DNA of 55,557 nucleotides, from positions 1 to 55,557 of the forward strand of contig JARLHA010000071.1 of NCBI GenBank assembly GCA_031292485.1, read 5' to 3'. A program made the position numbers and the translations under genes. Each line of letters opens with the position of its first letter. Position 1 is the first letter of the stretch. Source of the DNA: Mucilaginibacter sp. (GTDB lineage Bacteria; Bacteroidota; Bacteroidia; Sphingobacteriales; Sphingobacteriaceae). The notes below the pieces were generated by a model. It saw only the letters and a program-made list of their open reading frames with translations, had not been told where the DNA came from and did not search any database. This document shows positions 16,134-24,235 of this stretch, piece by piece.

Positions 16134-18512
16134 CTACTTACTTAACTTAACCAACACCACACCATGCGGCGCCACTTTTACTGTAAAATTACTTCCGTCG
16201 GCAATCAAATACTTTTGCTGCCAAACATCCCTTATTTTTGTATAGCCTTTAAAGCCATCTTCACTTGTTTTAAGGGTGATGGTTTGATATTTATCGGAGG
16301 TGTTAAACACACCAACCGCTTTGCCGCCGTCCTCCAGGTCTTTCATCCAGATCTGGTAGTTCTCCTTTTTAACTTCCCGGTGGGCTTCTTTACCCAAAGC
16401 ATCCTGATCAATGGCAATTACCTCGTCATTGGTAAGCAGGTTGAGTGTAAACCTGTCCAGCTTGCCCATATCGCAGCCGATCAGTAACGGGGCTGATAAT
16501 AGGCTCCATAAACTAATGTGGGTATATTGCTCGTCCGGGCTCAGGCGGCTGTTATGCTGGTTATCGCCCCAGCCTACCTTGCCCACCACCAGCATATCAG
16601 GGTCATTAAAATGGCCGGGCTGCGCGTAAGGGCCATCAGCAACCTGGTTAAAACCGATGGTTGACATACTTTGCCAGGTATCTTCAATATCCCCTGTTGA
16701 GCGCCAGCTGTTGCCGCCAACTTCGGCGCCCCATTTCCAAACATCGCCCATACCATACTGGCAAAAGCTGAACATGATATCGCGCGGGATCTTACTCAAT
16801 GAGGCGCGCATTACCTGGTAGGGTTTCTTAAATTCGTCAAGCGATGGATGTGCCGGGGCTATTTCGCCATAGGAGCACCAGTCGTATTTCAGATAATCGA
16901 TGCCCCAATCGCCGTAGGTTTTTGCATCCTGGTCTTCATGCTGCCAACTGCCCAGGTAGCCACCGCAGGTACGCGGACCGGGAGATGAATAAATCCCCAT
17001 TTTTAAACCCAGGCTGTGTACATAATCCGTCAGCCCCTTCATATCCGGGAATTTCTGGTTCGGGGTGATCTCTCCACTGGCCAAACGTTGCGGGGCTTCC
17101 CATCCGTCGTCCAGGTTTACGTAGTTCCAGCCATGGGCGCTCAGTTTATCCGTCATGGTTTTGGCAGCAACGCGGGCTTTCTGGTCATTTACCGTTAAGC
17201 CAAAAGCGTTCCAGCTGTTCCAGCCTAAAGCGGGGGTTAAACCAATCACATCGCCAATTTTTATGGTGAATTTCTTTGTTTTGGTGCCGAGGCGGTTGTG
17301 CACCGTAAATATTACCGGGTAATTCCCTTTTTGAGCGACAGTGCCGGTAATGATCCCTGTTTTAGAATCCAATTTTAAGCCATCAGGCAGGCCGGTTGCC
17401 GAATAGGTGAGCGGCTGTTTTCCGGTAGCTGGTATAAGGTATAAAAACGGGTTTCCGGGCCTTGAACCATAAACATCAGGGCCATTGATCCTTGGTTTTG
17501 CCGAAGGGTATGGCGTAAGCACATAAGGTGTGCCTTCAGTTTTCACCATTATATCATGCGACTTATCTTCTGTAAAAGCGTAGGATAGCTTGTATGATCT
17601 TTTTGGCAATTTATCAATCGTAAATGTGTAATTAAACGGCTTGCCTGCCGTAAAAAGCACATCGTTAGTTCCTTCGCGAACCACGGTATTGGTTTCCGGG
17701 TCGGTTACCTTAAAGTTCAGTTTGCCTTTGTATACATAGTTGCTGCCGGTGCTTAAGAAAATTGTCTTACTGAGACCGTCATTCTCTTCAAAATAAAAAT
17801 CGCCGTCAGTGTTGATGGTCACATTGTCCATCAGGCTCAGCATATTAATGCTGTGGTTATTGCCATAAAGGCCACCGTCGCCACCGGTATCAAATATGCG
17901 GACAGCCAGTACATTTTCTTTATCCCATAAAATTGCGGGATTGTTTGCCGCCAGGGTATAGCTGCGCGGGCCATATTGAGAGGTTTTGATATCGCCACCC
18001 CGGCCGCCGTATTTCCCGATCAGTTGGCCGTTAAGGTACACTTCGTCGTTATCATCAACAACACCTAAACTAATGCGGATGCTGTCTTTTAAAAAAGCTT
18101 TTTCTTTGATGGATGACGGCAGCACAAAATGCAGCCTGTACCAGCCGAAGCCGTCGTATTGTGGGTAACCCTGCTCTTCCCAGGGTTTGTTTACTTCGAT
18201 GTGTTTCCAGTTGTGATCGTTGTAAGCGGGTGATGACCATTGGGACGAATCCCCTTTGGCAAATTGCCAGCCGTGTTCAATAGAAATTCCCTGGGCGGCA
18301 GCACCGGTTACAAAGGTGGCAGCCAGGAAGATCAGCATTAATGATTTTATTGCGGGCCGAAAGCGCCGTACAAAAGGGGCATCCGTCAAACACACCCCTC
18401 CACCCCTCTCGAGAGGGGATTCGCGCAGGCCGCGGCTTTTAAAAATGGCCATGTGGGCCGGGTTCCCCTCTTGAGAGGGGCAGGGGTGTGTTACGCTAAA
18501 AAGATTCTTCAT
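16134..18512 (-). CDS. Alpha-galactosidase, GH27 family, with N-terminal sandwich and Ig-like domains
   Basis: A 792-residue secreted glycosidase. After the export signal (about residues 54-74, ending TGAAAQG) comes a galactose-binding-like beta sandwich (about 75-250) similar to GH2 N-terminal domains. An Ig-like putative He_PIG domain follows (about 345-425; GLPDGLKLDSKTGIITGT), then the GH27 barrel (about 428-700; TPALGWNSWNAFG) and a C-terminal beta domain. The nucleophile is Asp544 in YLKYDWC and the acid/base is Asp608 in SWRSTGDIED. It would release terminal alpha-galactose from plant polysaccharides in the periplasm or outside. The N-terminal 50 residues are odd: bases 18389-18492 form a palindromic repeat lying inside the frame, so the native start may have been disrupted. 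The GH127 gene precedes it by 11 bases, indicating an operon. Confidence 0.88.
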   Translation of the reverse strand: MKNLFSVTHPCPSQEGNPAHMAIFKSRGLRESPLERGGGVCLTDAPFVRRFRPAIKSLMLIFLAATFVTGAAAQGISIEHGWQFAKGDSSQWSSPAYNDHNWKHIEVNKPWEEQGYPQYDGFGWYRLHFVLPSSIKEKAFLKDSIRISLGVVDDNDEVYLNGQLIGKYGGRGGDIKTSQYGPRSYTLAANNPAILWDKENVLAVRIFDTGGDGGLYGNNHSINMLSLMDNVTINTDGDFYFEENDGLSKTIFLSTGSNYVYKGKLNFKVTDPETNTVVREGTNDVLFTAGKPFNYTFTIDKLPKRSYKLSYAFTEDKSHDIMVKTEGTPYVLTPYPSAKPRINGPDVYGSRPGNPFLYLIPATGKQPLTYSATGLPDGLKLDSKTGIITGTVAQKGNYPVIFTVHNRLGTKTKKFTIKIGDVIGLTPALGWNSWNAFGLTVNDQKARVAAKTMTDKLSAHGWNYVNLDDGWEAPQRLASGEITPNQKFPDMKGLTDYVHSLGLKMGIYSSPGPRTCGGYLGSWQHEDQDAKTYGDWGIDYLKYDWCSYGEIAPAHPSLDEFKKPYQVMRASLSKIPRDIMFSFCQYGMGDVWKWGAEVGGNSWRSTGDIEDTWQSMSTIGFNQVADGPYAQPGHFNDPDMLVVGKVGWGDNQHNSRLSPDEQYTHISLWSLLSAPLLIGCDMGKLDRFTLNLLTNDEVIAIDQDALGKEAHREVKKENYQIWMKDLEDGGKAVGVFNTSDKYQTITLKTSEDGFKGYTKIRDVWQQKYLIADGSNFTVKVAPHGVVLVKLSK
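18389..18492. repeat. Palindromic repeat inside the 5' end of the GH27 gene
   Basis: The left arm (AACACACCCCTCC and CCCCTCTCGAGAGGGG, 18389-18420) is mirrored by CCCCTCTTGAGAGGGG and CAGGGGTGTGTTA (18463-18492). This REP-like element is read in frame by the GH27 gene. A degenerate relative (CCTCTCGTGCGAGAATCCGCG) lies at about 54764-54784. Confidence 0.75.
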
Positions 18513-18523
18513 TTAGTTTTGGT

Positions 18524-20533
18524 TTACCTGGTTAATAGTTCAACAGCTTTCACCTGTTCCGGAAACCATACCGTCATTTCGCCTTTACCCCGGTTGGCCC
18601 AGGCGTAATAAGGAATTGCGGTCATGGTTTTGTTTTCGGTACTGATGGTTTGATTTGCAACATCAATATTAACACTTTTTACATTTGCTTTCAGCACCAT
18701 TACGCCATTTAACAGCGAGGGCTCAAATGCGGCATCAAAAACTGTATTTTTAGGAATGATGATATTGGTAGCTTTGCCACCGTTATCCTTCCACTCGGCG
18801 CAGTACATCACCGGGCCACGCTGCAGGGCCACTTTGGCGCTGTCTTCGGGTAAAGCTTTATTGGCCATCACCCTTTGCACATTCATGGGCAGCGTCAGCT
18901 CAACTTTATCATTCTTTTTCCATTTTTTGCTGACCACGGCATAGCCTTTTACTATTTGGTAATCTACCGGCTTGCCGTTTACTTTTATTTCAATTTGGGT
19001 GGTTGATGATTGTTCGTAGGTGTACAGATCCGACGGTATGGCCTGGTTTTGCGCCCAGCCGGGGATCCGGATCCTCAGGTTCATTTCGGTAGCAGATGCA
19101 GGGTCGATGGTAAAGGCTAAAGCGCCTTGCCATGGGTAGTTATTTTGCTGGGTGATGGTTACGGCTTTGTTATTTACCATTAAACTGGCGGTGCCGCTGA
19201 TGAACAGGTTGACATAAACATCGCTCCCGTTTTCGGCATACATATAACCGGGTACTGATGGCAGCAGGCGTACCACATTGGTAGGGCAGCAGGAACACGT
19301 AAACCAGCCGGAACGCTCGCGCTCCAGGTCGGGGTGCGAATAGCTATCACTTACCTGCATGGCGTTGGTATAGAAGAAAGATTTGCCATCCAGGCCGACA
19401 CCGGAAATCAGGCCGTTATAAAGCGTTTTTTCCAGCACATCAATATATTTAGAATCGCCGTGCAATAAAAACATCCGTTGGTTCCAAAAAACGCTGCCGA
19501 TGGCCGCGCAAGTTTCGTTATAGGCGGTGGCGTTGGGCAGTTCGTAATTATCGCCGAAACGTTCGCCATCGCCCACGGCGCCGATACTACCCTGTACATA
19601 CATCTTTTTGCCTACCATGTTGTTCCAGATCTTGTCGATGGCTTTAAGATAAGCGGTATCGCCAGTCAACGCAGCTACATCGGCCATGCCCGAATACAGG
19701 TACATGGCGCGTACAGCATGGCCTTCGGCTTCGTCCTGGTCAACTACGGGTTTGTCATCCTGGAAATAGGTACCATTTTCGTAAACATTGGTGCTCTTTT
19801 TATTGTAGGCTTTGATCCCGCGCTGGTCGATGAAAAATTTAGCGAGGTTTAAATAGTCGGTTTTGCCAGTGATGCGGTATAACCTAACCAAACCCATTTC
19901 CACAATTTCGTGACCTGGGGCAACATGTTTTTTATCGGGGCCAAAAGTGCGCACCAGCAGGTCGGCATTTTTTAGCGCGATATTTAAAAAATTGCGTTTA
20001 CCGGTAGCCATATAATGTGCTGCAGCGGCTTCGTACATGTGCCCGCAATTATATAATTCGTGACTGCTTTTTTGTTCGTTCACCCAGCGCTCAGGGCCGG
20101 CCCAGGCTTGCGGGTGGATGGGGTCGATGGAACGGGCCGTGTATAAATAGCCATCCGGTTCCTGCGCCTTGCCTACAATATTGATCAATGAATCAATATA
20201 CGCCGCTAATTTGGGATCGGGATGAACGGCAAGTGAATATGATGCGCCTTCTATCGTTTTATAAATATCGGTATCGTCAAAGGGGTAAACGGTGCAAAAT
20301 TTGCCCTGGTGTTCTGCCGCCATCACAAAGTTTTTTACCCTGCCGGTACTTTCGCAACGGGCAAAAGAGGCCGGGATGGTTACCGTACGGTTGGTTTCTA
20401 TTTTGGATAACCAGAACTGATCAGCCAGTTTTACGCTGGTAAAAGGCACCGGCTGGATAGGGTAATCCTTTTTTTGGGCGGATGCCGAAAGCGAACAGCC
20501 GATGGTGAATAGTAAACAGAGCCTTTTAATCAT
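18524..20533 (-). CDS. Beta-L-arabinofuranosidase, GH127 family (DUF1680)
   Basis: A 669-residue secreted enzyme with signal peptide (residues 1-19, ending SLSASAQ). It has an (alpha/alpha)6 barrel followed by beta-sandwich domains. Family motifs are present: the acid/base Glu at about 340 in AYNETCAAIGS and the zinc-bound nucleophile Cys pair at about 414-415 in FTCSCCPTNVVR, as known for GH127 HypBA1. It should release beta-L-arabinofuranose from hydroxyproline-linked arabino-oligosaccharides (extensin type) or similar glycans. That fits the nearby alpha-galactosidase and, more loosely, the hydroxyproline pathway downstream. It is the first gene of a two-gene minus-strand unit. Confidence 0.9.
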   Translation of the reverse strand: MIKRLCLLFTIGCSLSASAQKKDYPIQPVPFTSVKLADQFWLSKIETNRTVTIPASFARCESTGRVKNFVMAAEHQGKFCTVYPFDDTDIYKTIEGASYSLAVHPDPKLAAYIDSLINIVGKAQEPDGYLYTARSIDPIHPQAWAGPERWVNEQKSSHELYNCGHMYEAAAAHYMATGKRNFLNIALKNADLLVRTFGPDKKHVAPGHEIVEMGLVRLYRITGKTDYLNLAKFFIDQRGIKAYNKKSTNVYENGTYFQDDKPVVDQDEAEGHAVRAMYLYSGMADVAALTGDTAYLKAIDKIWNNMVGKKMYVQGSIGAVGDGERFGDNYELPNATAYNETCAAIGSVFWNQRMFLLHGDSKYIDVLEKTLYNGLISGVGLDGKSFFYTNAMQVSDSYSHPDLERERSGWFTCSCCPTNVVRLLPSVPGYMYAENGSDVYVNLFISGTASLMVNNKAVTITQQNNYPWQGALAFTIDPASATEMNLRIRIPGWAQNQAIPSDLYTYEQSSTTQIEIKVNGKPVDYQIVKGYAVVSKKWKKNDKVELTLPMNVQRVMANKALPEDSAKVALQRGPVMYCAEWKDNGGKATNIIIPKNTVFDAAFEPSLLNGVMVLKANVKSVNIDVANQTISTENKTMTAIPYYAWANRGKGEMTVWFPEQVKAVELLTR

Positions 20534-20579
20534 TTTAATTATAGCGGATATATTGCGGCGATATCAATTTGCATTGCCA

Positions 20580-20606
20580 TAGCGATGGGTTTCAAACCCG
20601 TCGCTA
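20580..20606. repeat. Hairpin repeat (TAGCGATGGGTTT / AAACCCGTCGCTA)
   Basis: Arms of 13 bases with one mismatch surround a single base. No T-run follows. This sort of hairpin recurs in many Bacteroidota intergenic regions and is more likely a REP-like repeat than a terminator. It sits 47 bases upstream of the GH127 start. Confidence 0.55.
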
Positions 20607-20625
20607 TACAGGGATTTTACATATG

Positions 20626-20749
20626 TTAACGCAAATCAAAGTTACGAACTATAAAAACTTAAAATGAACGATTATTAGCGAGTTGTAACCATATTTTAGC
20701 GGTTTACTGTAATTTTAATAATACATGGTGGTAGGATAGTGGAAGAAAG
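20626..20749. repeat. 124-bp direct repeat, copy 1 (upstream of the XRE gene)
   Basis: This segment, starting TTAACGCAAATCAAAG and ending GGATAGTGGAAGAAAG, recurs exactly 890 bases further on (21516-21639) with only a few substitutions and no gaps. The pair brackets the XRE regulator gene. Nothing coding is visible in it. The rest of this gap (20750-20931) is AT-rich leader with a TACTTTTG box at 20837-20844. Confidence 0.85.
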
Positions 20750-20836
20750 GACATCAGGTTTTATTTTTTTTCTACTGAATAATCAGCAGCCATTGACGTT
20801 AGTTATCCCATTGGCATAAAAAATATTGAATTTGAG

Positions 20837-20844
20837 TACTTTTG
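20837..20844 (+). promoter_or_regulatory. Bacteroidota -7 box (TACTTTTG) before the XRE gene
   Basis: TACTTTTG fits the TAnnTTTG consensus. The nearest TTG that could serve as -33 element is at 20811-20813, with a rather long 23-base spacer. The transcript would have a leader of about 80 bases before the XRE start at 20932. Confidence 0.4.
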
Positions 20845-20931
20845 TATAAATAACTAATCATCCAAATTAACACCCTAAATTTTAAAATTAACTTATAAGT
20901 GAATATATTAGCTATCAATCATCGTTAAATT

Positions 20932-21207
20932 ATGAGAAGTAAAGTAGCAGAAAGGATACAAAAAGACACCCCGGAAGAAGAACGGATTTTTGTACGCCAA
21001 TACACAGGTATTGTATTGAGGATCAATGAAATTTTAACCGCCAAAGGCTATACCCAAAAATCGTTGGCAGAAAAAATGAATAAAAAGCCTTCTGAAATCA
21101 ATAAATGGTTAAAAGGCAGCCATAACCTAACGCTAAGAACACTGGCTAAATTGGAAGCTGAACTGGGCGAACCGCTGATATACACTTCGAAAGAGCAAGC
21201 TATTTAA
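20932..21207 (+). CDS. XRE-family helix-turn-helix regulator (antitoxin-like)
   Basis: A 91-residue protein with a HTH_3 domain at about residues 28-85: YTQKSLAEKMNKKPSEINKWL is the two-helix DNA-binding core and NLTLRTLAKLEAELGEPL the following helices. Size and layout resemble HigA-type antitoxins, but no toxin-like gene is found on either side, so it may be a solitary regulator. It is enclosed by a 124-bp direct repeat, which suggests that the gene and its flank arrived or were duplicated as a unit. Confidence 0.8.
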   Translation: MRSKVAERIQKDTPEEERIFVRQYTGIVLRINEILTAKGYTQKSLAEKMNKKPSEINKWLKGSHNLTLRTLAKLEAELGEPLIYTSKEQAI

Positions 21208-21385
21208 TTTGCGTGAAAGGTTTGAACCCATCTGGGGACGGTTAACGATTATAAATTTAACGAAGAAGTTGATGACAAGGCACTAAAGGAGGGGTTGGTG
21301 CTGGCGTGAGATTTTTGTATGATTAATTTGCGCGATCTGCTTAATCTTAGTCCTTCAGTAATTGTTCTTAAGAGAACTCTTCTTT

Positions 21386-21471
21386 AGTCTCCGCAGGGTC
21401 TCCTGAAAGGGACCCTGAGCCGGGAGATGTACGAGACCAAACGCAGGGTCCTCTGCGAAAGACCCTGCTGA
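21386..21471. repeat. GGGTCC hairpin repeat, copy A
   Basis: CAGGGTCTCCTGAAAGGGACCCTG is an imperfect hairpin, followed by GGGAGATGTACGAGACCAA and CGCAGGGTCCTCTGCGAAAGACCCTGC. A close copy lies at 34014-34087. The remaining part of this gap (21208-21385 and 21472-21515) shows no gene. Confidence 0.7.
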
Positions 21472-21515
21472 AACAGTGAATTCCAGCGCCCAAACGCTTT
21501 TTTCAATTCAATACC

Positions 21516-21639
21516 TTAACGCAGATCAAAATTACGAACAATAAAAATTTAAAATGAACGATTATTAGCGAGTTGTAACCACATTTTAGCGGTTTATCGT
21601 AATTTTAATAATACATAGTGGTAGGATAGTGGAAGAAAG
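21516..21639. repeat. 124-bp direct repeat, copy 2 (downstream of the XRE gene)
   Basis: Second copy of the segment at 20626-20749, same orientation, offset exactly 890 bases. It abuts the terminator hairpin of the outer-membrane barrel gene. Confidence 0.85.
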
Positions 21640-21640
21640 A

Positions 21641-21679
21641 AATAAGAAGCCCCGAATCTTTCGACCGGGGCTTCTTATT
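21641..21679 (-). terminator. Strong terminator hairpin after the outer-membrane barrel gene
   Basis: A perfect 14-bp stem (AATAAGAAGCCCCG at 21641-21654, CGGGGCTTCTTATT at 21666-21679) with an 11-base loop. On the minus strand it is followed by TTTCTTTC, and it lies just past the stop of the minus-strand gene at 21713. Confidence 0.8.
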
Positions 21680-21712
21680 TAAAAGGCAGCAGGGGCAGTA
21701 TAATTCCGTTAT

Positions 21713-22261
21713 TTATAAACCGAATGAATAAGCAACCCGCAGGCCTACCATACCAAAATCACTGTTGCTATAATTGGCTTTGTTATTGCCGGAAAAATTT
21801 TCATACCGTAACGAGAAATCCCATGATTTAGCCGCATATCCAAATCCCGGCGATAATATTAATTTGGTGGTTTTTGGAACCCCATTATCTAAATTTTTAA
21901 TCACGTTAAAGTTTTGCGTTTCAAATCCGGCTCCGGCTTCTCCGCTAAAATAAAACCCGGAACCCACAAAGGCCTTAAAGCCCAATTTTACAGGGATTAA
22001 CCCCATGGCCTCGCGGGAATTCCCGATAAACTGGTAATAACCGGAAGTAAGGGTTAAAGCAAACGATTTTGAAAGATCATATTGCAGGCGGGCAGTTCCG
22101 CCAATTTCGGTTTTAGAGACGATCCCGGATGTAGTGATACCGGTTTCAAGCCCTACCCCGAATCGCCAGGGGCTAACGGGCGCTGTCTGGGCTTTTGCAT
22201 TATTCATAAAAAGAAAGAAAGCAATGATTGCTGCGATGAAAGTGTTAAGTGTTGTTTTCAT
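21713..22261 (-). CDS. Small outer-membrane beta-barrel protein
   Basis: A 182-residue protein with a signal peptide (residues 1-24, ending NNAKAQ) and alternating beta strands typical of the OmpA-like/porin-family 8-stranded barrels of Bacteroidota. Examples are WRFGVGLETGITTSG, LTSGYYQFIG, AFVGSGFYFSGEAGAG and LILSPGFGYAAKSWDFSLRYE. It ends MVGLRVAYSFGL, with the aromatic or hydrophobic C-terminal residue pattern of barrel proteins. The role is unknown; such proteins are structural or narrow pores. It has its own terminator. Confidence 0.8.
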   Translation of the reverse strand: MKTTLNTFIAAIIAFFLFMNNAKAQTAPVSPWRFGVGLETGITTSGIVSKTEIGGTARLQYDLSKSFALTLTSGYYQFIGNSREAMGLIPVKLGFKAFVGSGFYFSGEAGAGFETQNFNVIKNLDNGVPKTTKLILSPGFGYAAKSWDFSLRYENFSGNNKANYSNSDFGMVGLRVAYSFGL

Positions 22262-22572
22262 AATGTTAAGCGTTGTTTTTATGTTGTGAGGTTTTTCAAC
22301 ATAGAAACAGGGGAAACAGGCTTTTATTTCAGTGGCGGCCGGGGTTTAACAGTCTTTAACATTAGCCTGGCTTTTCCGCCAGCGCTATCGGGTAAACATC
22401 AATAAGTTCGGAAGATTGAACCATGCGCCGCAAAGCCCTTTCTGTTTTTTTTGACTCCTGAGGATCTCCTCAATGCTACAAGATGAAAAAGGCAGGGGCA
22501 AACGCAGAATGTTACTGCTTTTTCGACCGTTGATTTGAATATAAAGTCTAATTTTGTTTAAATACAATTTAT
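22262..22572. other. Gap between divergent genes
   Basis: This holds the promoter regions of the minus-strand barrel gene and the plus-strand MarC gene. A partial copy of the dispersed repeat word CCTGAGGATCTCCTCAATGCT is at about 22457-22477 (compare CCGCAGGATCTCTTCAATACTA at 33764). No gene is seen. Confidence 0.5.
22549..22556 (+). promoter_or_regulatory. Bacteroidota -7 box (TAATTTTG) before marC-like gene
   Basis: TAATTTTG matches TAnnTTTG and ends 16 bases before the ATG at 22573, implying a very short leader. A TTG lies at 22530-22532, a 16-base spacer, shorter than usual. Confidence 0.5.
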
Positions 22573-23259
22573 ATGCCGCAGCAAATTAACACTTTTATTC
22601 ACCTGGTATTTATAGGCTTTGTGGCCCTGTTCCCGGTTGTTAACCCCATTGGTTCGGCATTTATCGTAAGTCCTTATTTTGCGGATATATCCCGTAAGGA
22701 ACGAATAAGAGCTGTAAAAAAAATCGCATTTTACTGCTTCATCATCTGCGCAGCCACCGTATTGGTTGGGCATTGGATTTTAGAACTGTTTGGTTTATCC
22801 ATCCCGGTGATTCAATTGGCGGGCGGCATAATGATCTGCCGGATCGGGTGGCAATTTCTCACTGTTGACGATAAAGAGGTAAAGGAAAAAGAGGTAACCA
22901 ACAAAGCTGAGACTGAACATGCCAAATCGGCCGAGAACAACCTTTTTTATCCCATCACCTTTCCCATTACAGCCGGAGCAGGCACTATAGCGGTACTGTT
23001 TACACTAAGCGCCCAGGGTGCAAATGCCGACCTTTCTGTTTACCTGCTGAATATATGCGCGTTACTGGTATCCATCATCGGGATATGCATCCTCATCTTT
23101 ATTTTTTATCTGAATACTAACCGCCTTATCAGTTTTATTGGTTTGCGAAACGAGCAGATCATCAACAGGTTTATGGCTTTCTTAATTTTCTGCGTAGGCC
23201 TGCAGATTGCCGCAAGCGGCATTATCAATATCATAAAGTTACACCTTAACCTAAACTGA
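22573..23259 (+). CDS. MarC-family integral membrane protein
   Basis: A 228-residue protein with six predicted membrane helices (about residues 8-28, 48-68, 72-92, 120-142, 152-174 and 200-222). The family pattern includes FVALFPVVNPIGSAFIVSPYF near the N-terminus, GGIMICRIGWQFL, and FPITAGAGTIAVLF in the middle. MarC/UPF0056 proteins are inner-membrane proteins of uncertain function; early links to multiple antibiotic resistance were not upheld. The gene stands alone. Confidence 0.85.
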   Translation: MPQQINTFIHLVFIGFVALFPVVNPIGSAFIVSPYFADISRKERIRAVKKIAFYCFIICAATVLVGHWILELFGLSIPVIQLAGGIMICRIGWQFLTVDDKEVKEKEVTNKAETEHAKSAENNLFYPITFPITAGAGTIAVLFTLSAQGANADLSVYLLNICALLVSIIGICILIFIFYLNTNRLISFIGLRNEQIINRFMAFLIFCVGLQIAASGIINIIKLHLNLN

Positions 23260-23323
23260 CGGATAAAACGATCCGGGGCGGAGCCTGTACAATTTTTTAT
23301 ACAAAATAATAAACGTAAGCAGC

Positions 23324-23746
23324 CTATTTGTCGAGGTAAAAAAGATACTTTAAGGCGCCGGTACACCACAATGCCCATAAAATTAACACTGGCTGAAAAA
23401 ACAGGCGGATCAGCCTGGCCCTGTCCGTATTTAAATTAAAGGCCGAAACATGATTAGTGTATTGCGCTATATTGCCGGGAAAAACCAAAACGTAAAATAT
23501 AGCCAGGGCAATACCCAACTGAACTTTTTCTCCGGCCCAAAAAACCAGGCATACGCCCAGCCCCAATTCAACGATGCCGGAGAGGATAACCACCAGGTCC
23601 TTACCCATTGGCACCCAATCAGGCACTTGTGCCTGGAAGTCCGCACGTTCAAAAGTAAAATGTGCGATTGCGGCAAATGCCATTAAAGTTCCTAAAATTA
23701 TTCTAAGGATGTCTTGCAGTAAAGTGGTGGGTACAATCAGCTTCAT
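23324..23746 (-). CDS. DoxX-family membrane protein
   Basis: A 140-residue, four-helix membrane protein. ILGTLMAFAAIAHFTFERADFQAQVPDW and the following GIVELGLGVCLVFW, LGIALAIFYVLVFPGNIAQY and PVLILWALWCTGAL segments fit the DoxX/DoxD superfamily. These proteins are often linked to redox or stress functions, but no reaction can be assigned here. It is divergently placed from the ArsR gene, so the two may share a control region (23747-23872). Confidence 0.75.
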   Translation of the reverse strand: MKLIVPTTLLQDILRIILGTLMAFAAIAHFTFERADFQAQVPDWVPMGKDLVVILSGIVELGLGVCLVFWAGEKVQLGIALAIFYVLVFPGNIAQYTNHVSAFNLNTDRARLIRLFFQPVLILWALWCTGALKYLFYLDK

Positions 23747-23826
23747 ATATACAGTTTTATTATTACAACACCGTTTAGATGATTTGTGTTAGCTACTAAA
23801 TTAAAAAATATGCCTGAAAATTTGCG

Positions 23827-23865
23827 CAGTCAAATAACTGCATTATATTGCAGCCATATAACTGC
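23827..23865. promoter_or_regulatory. Paired dyad sites upstream of the ArsR gene (candidate operator)
   Basis: Two dyads, GCAGTCAAATAACTGC (23827-23842) and GCAGCCATATAACTGC (23850-23865), lie 23 bases apart and just before the ArsR start at 23873. Their spacing of about two helix turns suggests dimeric repressor sites for autoregulation. This is inference from position and symmetry. Confidence 0.55.
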
Positions 23866-23872
23866 ACATATA

Positions 23873-24214
23873 ATGGAAATCCGCAGAGATGTATTTCAAG
23901 CCATAGCCGATCCTACCCGCCGGGCCATATTAGGCCTGGTAGCTTTACACGCAATGACGCCCGGCGCCATTGCCGAGAATTTTAACTCCTCAAGGCAAAC
24001 CATCTCAAAGCATATTCAGATTTTAAATGAATGTGCTTTGCTGACTCAAACGCAATCGGGCAGGGAGATTTATTATCACTTTAACCCCGGCAAAATGAAA
24101 GAAGTGGCCGACTGGTTGGAGCCCTACCGTAAACTATGGGACGAAAGGCTAAACGCTATGGACGATTTGTTAAATGAAATGCAGGCGAAAACACAAGTGC
24201 AAAAAAACAGTTAA
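23873..24214 (+). CDS. ArsR-family winged-helix regulator
   Basis: A 113-residue regulator: RRDVFQAIADPTRRAILGLV starts the winged helix and FNSSRQTISKHIQILNECALL is the recognition helix, followed by the GREIYYHFNP wing and a C-terminal helix with WDERLNAMDDLL. This is the SdpR-like group without metal-binding Cys. I choose the ATG at 23873 instead of the one at 23786 because the longer form would translate through the two dyads and add an unconserved stretch. It is followed at 21 bases by a VOC-family gene and then an SRPBCC gene, a common arrangement in which the regulator controls the two small-molecule-binding proteins. Confidence 0.85.
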   Translation: MEIRRDVFQAIADPTRRAILGLVALHAMTPGAIAENFNSSRQTISKHIQILNECALLTQTQSGREIYYHFNPGKMKEVADWLEPYRKLWDERLNAMDDLLNEMQAKTQVQKNS

Positions 24215-24235
24215 ACCAATATAAAACTAAACGAG

